Assembly: GCA_938040655.1 (NCBI GenBank)
Contig: CALHZK010000015.1
Location: 1-9,991, forward strand
Source of the DNA: an uncultured Candidatus Saccharibacteria bacterium
GTDB taxonomy: Bacteria; Patescibacteriota; Saccharimonadia; Saccharimonadales; Saccharimonadaceae
Length of the DNA: 9,991 bases
Direction: 5' to 3'
Every line of letters begins with the position of its first letter. Positions within the stretch are counted from its first letter, which is position 1. This document shows positions 5,195-9,991 of the stretch, one piece after another. The notes under the pieces were generated by a model, which made no database searches, was not told where the DNA came from, and saw only the letters and a list, made by a program, of their open reading frames with translations. The translations under genes and the position numbers were made by a program.

Positions 5195-6880
5195 ATGGAT
5201 GGCTTTGTTCCAAGGCAGTCGCAGGATGCGTCATTGCGTCAGATGGGGAGCCCGTCGCGGCCACGTCTCGGTCGCCAATCGGCGGCGCCATCGGCGAGAC
5301 GCGCGGCATCACGGCAGCAAGCGCCGAGGCTTCAATCGCCATCGGTACCCTCGCAGTCGGCTCGCCGCGTCGCATCACCTTCGCCGACTTCTCGGGCAGT
5401 GGGGCTGACGCCTGATATGAACGACATCAGCGATTCACTGCGCGAAATTGATGCAGCTGAGCGCCGCGTGCCGCGCTGGCGAGGCAAGCGAGCTGGCAAA
5501 AAACGCCTGACCAAACGTCGGGTTATGCTGATTATCGCCCTCATTGTGGGGCTGGTCGCTGGCTTTTTCATTTATAAAGCACTAGCCAACGCTCATAAAA
5601 TATTTGGCAATGGTAATCTCCTTGGCTTGTTCCAGCAAAAGGAGCTGCAGATGGACCGTTATGGCCGCAGCAATGTGCTAGTCCTTGGCACGACTGACGA
5701 CGACCCAAATCATCCAGGCGGCACTTTGACCGACTCGATCATGGTACTCAGTGTCGATCAAAAGAAAAAGGATGCGTATATGTTCAGTGTGCCACGTGAT
5801 CTTTACGTCAAGTATGGCCGCTCCTGCAACTCGGGCTACGCCGGCAAGATTAATGAATACTTCTCCTGTGTCGATGAGGGCAAGAGCGAAGAGGCAGAGA
5901 AGCGTCGGATGACCGGCATACGGCAATTTATTGGTAATATTTTTGGTATGGATCTGCAGTACGTGGTGCATGTGAACACCACTGTCATCCGCGATGCAGT
6001 CAACGCAGTCGGCGGCGTAACCGTCAATGTCCAAAGCCGTGACCCACGGGGAGTGCTCGATGGCAGCGTCGACTGGATGTGCCGAGCCAAAGAGCTGACT
6101 CAGCAGCAGCGCCGCGAGCGTTGCCCGACTGGCCATTATATTCACTTCAAGAATGGGCCGAACCAGATGGATGGCGACAAAGCTATGTGGTTCTCGCGTG
6201 CCCGCGGTTTGGCGCCGCCGACCTACGGCTTGGAGCAATCTAACTTTGACCGCGAGAAAAACCAGCAGCTTGTCTTGACGGCATTGAAGAGCAAAGCGAC
6301 CTCAGCTGGCACTCTGACTGACTTTGGCAAGGTGTCCTCGCTGATGGATGCACTTGGCAATAATTTGCGGACCAACTTTGATTCAGCCGAAATCCGCACA
6401 GTGATGAAGCTAGCCTCTGAGGTGAAAGAGGGCAGCATTCACCGCCTCAGCTTCGTTGAAGAGAACAACACACTGATGGTGACAGGCAGTGTCGCCGGAG
6501 CAGGTAGTATCGTCGAGCCGGCAGCCGGCCTGTATAACTACACAAAGATCCAGGCGTATATCAAGAGCGAGCTGTATGCGACACCGGTCTCTAAAGAAAA
6601 GGCAAAGGTTATCGTCTTGAACGGCAGCGGTAAGGCTGGTGCCGCCCAGACAGTCGCTGATAATCTGGCAGATGAGGGTATGCAGATCGTCCAGGTCGGC
6701 AATGCCGCCTCGCGCCAGACAGGTAGCTCGGTGGTGTATCGGCTCGGTTCTGAGCAAGAGAAGACGGCCACCGCCAGTAAACTGTCGCAGTTGTATGGCA
6801 GCGTCAAACAGGGGCCACCACCATTTACTATCACTACCAAGGCTGATTTCGTGGTGGTAATTGGTTCAACCAGCCGATAG
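5195..6880 (+). CDS. LytR-CpsA-Psr (LCP) family protein with LytR_C domain
   Basis: LCP proteins transfer glycopolymers from lipid carriers to peptidoglycan outside the membrane. From the ATG at 5195 the product has 561 residues. A long cytoplasmic tail (1-108) is rich in Ser, Arg, Pro and Ala with repeated SARR(A/V)AS units, and is probably disordered. One membrane helix follows (about 109-128), then the LCP domain (about 159-365) with VPRD (199-202), SRAR (334-337) and NFDREKNQQ (350-358). A LytR_C domain lies at about 470-558, starting near VIVLNGSGKAGAA. Where most family members have an R(S/T)D motif, this one has LTD (178-180). Two Cys pairs (C211/C225 and C296/C310) lie outside the membrane. 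In-frame GTG (5171) and TTG (5165) starts are possible; the TTG lies before the expected transcription start. None has a good SD. Start confidence is moderate, identity high. Confidence 0.9.
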   Translation: MDGFVPRQSQDASLRQMGSPSRPRLGRQSAAPSARRAASRQQAPRLQSPSVPSQSARRVASPSPTSRAVGLTPDMNDISDSLREIDAAERRVPRWRGKRAGKKRLTKRRVMLIIALIVGLVAGFFIYKALANAHKIFGNGNLLGLFQQKELQMDRYGRSNVLVLGTTDDDPNHPGGTLTDSIMVLSVDQKKKDAYMFSVPRDLYVKYGRSCNSGYAGKINEYFSCVDEGKSEEAEKRRMTGIRQFIGNIFGMDLQYVVHVNTTVIRDAVNAVGGVTVNVQSRDPRGVLDGSVDWMCRAKELTQQQRRERCPTGHYIHFKNGPNQMDGDKAMWFSRARGLAPPTYGLEQSNFDREKNQQLVLTALKSKATSAGTLTDFGKVSSLMDALGNNLRTNFDSAEIRTVMKLASEVKEGSIHRLSFVEENNTLMVTGSVAGAGSIVEPAAGLYNYTKIQAYIKSELYATPVSKEKAKVIVLNGSGKAGAAQTVADNLADEGMQIVQVGNAASRQTGSSVVYRLGSEQEKTATASKLSQLYGSVKQGPPPFTITTKADFVVVIGSTSR

Positions 6881-6882
6881 TT

Positions 6883-6891
6883 TGGTATAAT
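6883..6891 (+). promoter_or_regulatory. Extended -10 promoter giving a leaderless mRNA
   Basis: TGGTATAAT (TATAAT at 6886-6891) follows the LCP stop by only a few bases, and 8 bases separate it from the ATG at 6900. Transcription should start at or within a base of that ATG, and no SD is present. It repeats the TGGTATAAT word used for the LCP gene. Confidence 0.65.
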
Positions 6892-6899
6892 AAAAAGCA

Positions 6900-7673
6900 A
6901 TGGCTATGGAATTCTTGAAGTCGGCACGGCAAAAGACAGCGGTCAGCGAGGTCACCTATTATGCACTCAATGTGGCCTTGGCGGTCGTCTTGTTTGCGAT
7001 TGCGCGGATGAAATATCCGGCGGTAGCGATTGTCTTGGTACTGCTGAGTAAATGGCGAGCTCTGGCAGTGCGGCCACGGTTTTGGTGGACAAATATCCAA
7101 GCAAATATGGTAGATATTATTGTCGGCCTCAGTGTGGTCGCCCTGATGTATGGGCCACAAGTGACTGAGCTGGTGCAGATCGGTTTGACGGTGTTCTATG
7201 CAGTGTGGCTGTTATTCCTCAAACCGATGTCAAAGCGCTGGCAGATGATGACTCAGTCGGCGATTGCGATTGTCTTGGGGGTGACTGCGCTGCTCTCGGT
7301 GTCGTATGAGTGGCCACCGGTCTTGGTCGTGCTCTTGGCATTGGTCATTGGCTACAGCGTAGCGCGCCACTTTTTGTCGACCTATGACGAAGAGCAAATC
7401 ACCCTGCTGAGTATGATTTGGGGTGTTGTGTGCGCCGAGGCTGTGTGGCTGGGGCATTATTGGACCTTTAGCTATCCAGTTTTCGGTATACCTGCCTTGC
7501 GTATCCCCCAAATGACGATTATTATATTTCTTCTATCATTTTTGGCAGGGCGAGTATATCGCTCGTGGAAGAAGCATAATACAGTTCTTGCTTCAGACGT
7601 TATCGCTCCGGCGCTTCTTGTCGGTATCTTGACGATCATGATGTTGCTACAGTTTAACTCCGTTGCTATATAG
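6900..7673 (+). CDS. Polytopic membrane protein, about 8-9 TM helices, unknown function
   Basis: The function is not recognised. The 257-residue product is very hydrophobic, with about eight or nine segments, roughly at 21-36, 38-50, 68-84, 89-108, 117-133, 138-155, 169-187, 203-220 and 234-252. Charged loops include KWRALAVRPRFWW (51-63), KPMSKRW (108-114) and RVYRSWKKH (218-226), which are basic and likely cytoplasmic, and STYDEEQ (160-166), which is acidic. No transporter or enzyme motif is visible. The ATG at 6900 is chosen because the TATAAT box places the transcript start there; an ATG at 6906 is a close alternative. It lies between an LCP protein and an HtrA protease, so a role in the envelope is plausible, but this rests on location only. 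Confidence 0.82.
   Translation: MAMEFLKSARQKTAVSEVTYYALNVALAVVLFAIARMKYPAVAIVLVLLSKWRALAVRPRFWWTNIQANMVDIIVGLSVVALMYGPQVTELVQIGLTVFYAVWLLFLKPMSKRWQMMTQSAIAIVLGVTALLSVSYEWPPVLVVLLALVIGYSVARHFLSTYDEEQITLLSMIWGVVCAEAVWLGHYWTFSYPVFGIPALRIPQMTIIIFLLSFLAGRVYRSWKKHNTVLASDVIAPALLVGILTIMMLLQFNSVAI
7664..7672 (+). promoter_or_regulatory. Putative extended -10 promoter of htrA
   Basis: TGCTATATA fits TGn plus a -10 hexamer (TATATA, 7667-7672). It overlaps the end of the preceding gene. A loose -35 candidate, TTGCTA (7644-7649), lies 17 bases upstream. The resulting leader of about 23 bases carries the SD AAAGGAG (7691-7697) ahead of the ATG at 7703. Read-through from the 6900 gene is the alternative. 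Confidence 0.4.
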
Positions 7674-7702
7674 ATAAACATAACAAGCCAAAGGAGTCTC
7701 CT

Positions 7703-8989
7703 ATGGACCAACAACCTTCGTCTCAGCAGCTGGCGGCCGAACCGCCCGCTGAGACTCCACAACCACCAGCGCAACCACCGACTGATTCATATAGCCCGGC
7801 GCCACAGTCGCGTGGTGGCCGTCGAGCCCTGGCGATCTGTGGGGTAGTCATCGTGGTGGTGGCGAGCTCGCTGGGGGCGGGAGCGTTTGGTGCCTGGCTA
7901 GCCCAGCAGAAATCATCACCACTTACGAATCAAAAAGATGGCAATAGCGTCGTCTCAAACGGCGAGGTAGACGTCTCGCAGGTAGTCAACCGGGTATCGC
8001 CAAGTGTCGTATCTATTACAACACAAACGACCGGTAGCAGCCGCTACGGTCGGCGTCAGGTGCAGTCTGCTGGCACCGGTATTATTATCAGCGCCAATGG
8101 CTATGTGATGACCAACAAGCACGTGGTCGGCAAGGCGCAGCGGTTGCAGATCACCAAAAGTGACGGCACGCAGTATAGTCACGTCAAATTGGTCGGCGCT
8201 GACCCGCTGAACGATGTGGCATTCCTGAAAATCGAGGGCGCTAAAGATTTGGTGCCGGCTCAGCTGGGTGATTCGGGCACTACCCGGGTCGGCCAGCAGG
8301 TGATCGCTATCGGCAACTCGCTTGGTCGCTACCAAAACACGGTCACCAGCGGCGTGATCTCTGGTAAAGGCCGGCCGGTGCAAGCAGCCAGCGACAACAA
8401 TAAGGTCGAGAGTTTGATTGACCTCCTGCAGACAGACGCTGCGATTAACCCTGGCAACTCCGGCGGGCCGCTGCTCAATGTAGCTGGGCAGGTGATCGGT
8501 ATCAATACGGCAGTCGTCTCGGAGGCGCAGAGTGTCGGCTTTGCGATCCCGATCAACGCCACCAAGGGTTTGGTGCGGAGCGTGCTCGAGACTGGTAAAG
8601 TTCAGAAAGGTTATGTTGGCGTGTATTTTACTGATATCACGCCAGATATTCGGGTAGCCCAGCGGCTGCCAGTCAGCAACGGGGCACTTATTAGTAGAGA
8701 CAGGGCTTCCTCAGACTCTGACGAAGATGATGAGACGACAAGTGGTTCTCGCCGCAGTCACGCCGCGGTCGAGCCCGGTAGCCCAGCAGACAAGGCCGGC
8801 CTACGCGAAGGAGATATCATCACAAAGGTGAATGACAAAAAAGTTGGCGAGCAAGGAGGCTTTGGCAGTTTGATATCAGAGTTTCGGCCAGGTGAGACGG
8901 TGTCGCTGACCGTACTGCGCCAGGGCAAGGAGCAGAAGGTCTCGCTCACGCTGTCTGAATACAAGCAGTCTGCAGACGCAGCGCAATGA
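7703..8989 (+). CDS. htrA: HtrA/DegP-type membrane-anchored serine protease with PDZ domain
   Basis: HtrA proteases degrade or refold misfolded proteins outside the membrane. The 428-residue product has a Pro/Gln-rich cytoplasmic tail (1-38), one membrane helix (about 41-66), a trypsin-like domain (about 93-292) and a C-terminal PDZ domain (about 300-417). The catalytic triad is complete: H140 (TNKHVV), D171 (LNDVAFLK) and S253 in GNSGGPL (251-257). The PDZ carboxylate-binding region starts near KGYVGV (302-307), and its AAVEPGSPADKAGLREGD stretch (354-371) is typical. An unusual insert at about 332-352 is rich in Ser, Asp, Glu and Arg and interrupts the PDZ between NGALIS and AAVEPG. The start has a good SD (AAAGGAG). 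The last 44 bases overlap convergent prmC. Confidence 0.95.
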   Translation: MDQQPSSQQLAAEPPAETPQPPAQPPTDSYSPAPQSRGGRRALAICGVVIVVVASSLGAGAFGAWLAQQKSSPLTNQKDGNSVVSNGEVDVSQVVNRVSPSVVSITTQTTGSSRYGRRQVQSAGTGIIISANGYVMTNKHVVGKAQRLQITKSDGTQYSHVKLVGADPLNDVAFLKIEGAKDLVPAQLGDSGTTRVGQQVIAIGNSLGRYQNTVTSGVISGKGRPVQAASDNNKVESLIDLLQTDAAINPGNSGGPLLNVAGQVIGINTAVVSEAQSVGFAIPINATKGLVRSVLETGKVQKGYVGVYFTDITPDIRVAQRLPVSNGALISRDRASSDSDEDDETTSGSRRSHAAVEPGSPADKAGLREGDIITKVNDKKVGEQGGFGSLISEFRPGETVSLTVLRQGKEQKVSLTLSEYKQSADAAQ

Positions 8990-9815
8990 TATAGTGCGCG
9001 GTGGTGATATGCTGTAGCCTATGAGCTGCTGCTTCGGTGATGATAGCCTGGTGCTGGGTGGGGTCGGCCTCAAGCAGCAGTAGCCCGCCTGGTGCCAAAT
9101 GGCGCGGTGTTTGGCCAATCAGCTGCCGTATGAGGCGTAGCCCGCCTTCTTCGGCGTAGAGCGCCTGTGCTGGCTCGTGGCGGAGCTCTGGTGAAGTGTC
9201 GGTCCAAGATCGGTCGACATACGGCAGATTCGCAATGATGTAGTCGACCGGCTCTAGCTGCTTGCTCAGCAGTGATTGCCGCACGAAGCTGATATCGAGA
9301 TGAACCTCACCGTGGCTGGTCTGTAGTAGTGCGGCGTTTTTTTGGGCAATTCGCAGCGCCTGCGGGCTACTATCAGACAAAATTACGCGAAAATTTGGCC
9401 GCTCCAGGGCGATCGTGATCCCCAAACAACCAGAGCCTGTCCCGACATCGATCAGCGTTCGCGGCGCGATCTCACCAGCGGTCAGCTCCAGCAGGAGCGA
9501 CACCATCGCCTCAGACTCTGGCCGCGGGATGAGCACATCCGGTGAGACGACAAACTGGCGGCCATAAAATTCTTTCACGCCGAGGATATAAGCCAAGGGC
9601 ACACGGTCGAGTCGGAGGCTCAACCGCGCCGCAGCGATATCTAGTCGCCGTGGGTCGATCTCCTCTTCTAGGTGGGCGTGGAGATAGGTGCGAGATTTAC
9701 GTAGTGTCTGGGCTAGGAGCAGCTCTGCGTCGAGCCGCGCCGAATCGATCCCGGCATCCTTGAGCTGCGCGGTCGCTTGCCGTAACCAGGCGGTGATAGT
9801 TGACTTTTCTTGCAT
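8946..9815 (-). CDS. prmC: Release-factor glutamine methyltransferase PrmC/HemK
   Basis: PrmC methylates the glutamine of the GGQ motif in peptide-chain release factors, which speeds up termination. The 289-residue product has the helical N-terminal substrate domain (about 1-85, including LDAELLLAQ and RVPLAYILG) and the linker motif FVVSPDVLIPRPESE (88-102). The Rossmann methyltransferase domain follows, with SAM-binding motif I at 123-131 (DVGTGSGCL). The normally strict NPPY active-site motif reads NLPY (196-199). The region after LPY keeps the expected HEPAQALYAEEGGL stretch (213-225). The ATG at 9815 has no SD, and two TATAAT boxes precede it closely. The final 44 bases run antiparallel into htrA, adding about nine residues beyond the usual family end. 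Confidence 0.94.
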   Translation of the reverse strand: MQEKSTITAWLRQATAQLKDAGIDSARLDAELLLAQTLRKSRTYLHAHLEEEIDPRRLDIAAARLSLRLDRVPLAYILGVKEFYGRQFVVSPDVLIPRPESEAMVSLLLELTAGEIAPRTLIDVGTGSGCLGITIALERPNFRVILSDSSPQALRIAQKNAALLQTSHGEVHLDISFVRQSLLSKQLEPVDYIIANLPYVDRSWTDTSPELRHEPAQALYAEEGGLRLIRQLIGQTPRHLAPGGLLLLEADPTQHQAIITEAAAHRLQHITTAHYIIALRLQTACIQTA

Positions 9816-9818
9816 TCT

Positions 9819-9831
9819 ATTATAGATTATA
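9819..9831 (-). promoter_or_regulatory. Tandem -10 boxes of prmC, in a divergent promoter region
   Basis: On the minus strand the sequence reads GTGTATAATCTATAATAGAATG. It holds two perfect TATAAT boxes, at 9831-9826 and 9824-9819, only one base apart. The first ends 10 bases before the ATG at 9815, which allows a leaderless or nearly leaderless transcript. The second ends only 3 bases before it, so its transcript would begin inside the gene. Plus-strand -10-like words for the 9862 gene overlap the same AT-rich block. Confidence 0.55.
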
Positions 9832-9840
9832 CACTATACA
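9828..9840 (+). promoter_or_regulatory. Putative promoter of the gene at 9862
   Basis: The plus-strand AT-rich block contains -10-like words TATACA (9828-9833), TACACT (9830-9835) and TATACA (9835-9840). They precede an SD (GGAAAGGA, about 9846-9853) and the ATG at 9862. Which hexamer is used cannot be decided from sequence alone. No -35 box is clear. Confidence 0.35.
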
Positions 9841-9861
9841 CAAGCGGAAAGGAAACTACGT

Positions 9862-9991
9862 ATGGAACAGCTGCCACGATCAGAGGAACCGAAACCGAAC
9901 GAATCGAGTCTGGCCTTTATGAAGCAGCCTGAAGAGCGAGCCGCCAAAGAGCTATCGACTGCCGAGAAGATGCATGCAGCCTTTGCCTTTG
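9862..9991 (+). CDS. 5' end of an unrecognised gene (truncated by window end)
   Basis: The function is not recognised. The open frame begins at the ATG at 9862 with the SD GGAAAGGA 8 to 9 bases upstream, and runs to the window edge without a stop (43 residues visible). The visible part is hydrophilic and charged, rich in Glu, Lys and Pro (MEQLPRSEEPKPNESS), and then less polar near STAEKMHAAFAF. No membrane helix or signal peptide is visible so far, but a highly charged N-terminal tail before a later membrane segment would match the style of other proteins here. It is transcribed divergently from prmC. Confidence 0.7.
   Translation, partial: MEQLPRSEEPKPNESSLAFMKQPEERAAKELSTAEKMHAAFAF

Noticed and set aside
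5678..6238. 186-residue open frame on the minus strand
   Set aside because: It is fully antisense to the LCP domain, whose motifs confirm the plus frame.
1..9991. UGA recoding as in Gracilibacteria/SR1
   Set aside because: TGA ends parA (in the ATGA overlap), the gene at 1599 and htrA at family-appropriate points, and no conserved Gly position is encoded by TGA.
1..9991. CRISPR array, tRNA, insertion sequence or prophage gene
   Set aside because: No spaced direct repeats, cloverleaf-like segments, transposase frames or terminal inverted repeats were seen. Gene content is core-like.

Overview
The window looks like a chromosomal segment of a Patescibacteria (CPR) bacterium, most likely Candidatus Saccharibacteria (TM7). 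This is an inference from the general style of the proteins (a compact ParA/ParB pair, Gram-positive-type envelope proteins, short intergenic gaps) and from the promoters. No marker gene settles it. TGA and TAA/TAG all act as ordinary stops, and the frames are free of in-frame TGA, so the UGA-recoded CPR lineages (Gracilibacteria, Absconditabacteria) are unlikely. I see no mobile elements, CRISPR array, tRNA or rRNA. It reads as ordinary, dense core chromosome.

Layout, left to right. (1) The 3' end of rplU (ribosomal protein L21), a structured 3' UTR and a strong intrinsic terminator. (2) A plus-strand set of three unrecognised membrane proteins (409-2760): a protein with about 10 helices, a small single-span protein, and a protein with about 6 helices. 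They are almost touching and probably form one operon. (3) A parA-parB operon with an ATGA overlap (2833-4475), for chromosome segregation. (4) On the minus strand, signal peptidase I (5095-4490), convergent with parB and divergent from (5) a LytR-CpsA-Psr (LCP) protein with a LytR_C domain (about 5195-6880). (6) An unrecognised polytopic membrane protein (6900-7673). (7) A membrane-anchored HtrA/DegP-type serine protease with an unusual acidic Ser/Asp insert in its PDZ domain (7703-8989). (8) On the minus strand, prmC (release-factor glutamine methyltransferase), whose 3' end overlaps that of htrA by 44 bp. (9) The first 130 bases of a divergent, unrecognised gene starting at 9862.

Functionally, the middle and right parts are dominated by the cell envelope: protein export (signal peptidase), attachment of polymers to the wall (LCP), and quality control outside the membrane (HtrA). 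Several membrane proteins of unknown role accompany them. ParA/ParB and PrmC are housekeeping.

The most striking DNA-level pattern is in initiation. Some genes have a Shine-Dalgarno (SD) sequence. Others (signal peptidase, the 6900 membrane protein, prmC and perhaps the LCP gene) have a TATAAT box placed so close to the start codon that their mRNAs should be leaderless. Most of the promoters seen are TATAAT-like, several of them of the extended TGnTATAAT form, without a convincing -35 box. I found no clearly novel multi-gene system. The unknown membrane operon and the odd residues in the LCP, PrmC, HtrA and signal peptidase proteins are the points worth following.
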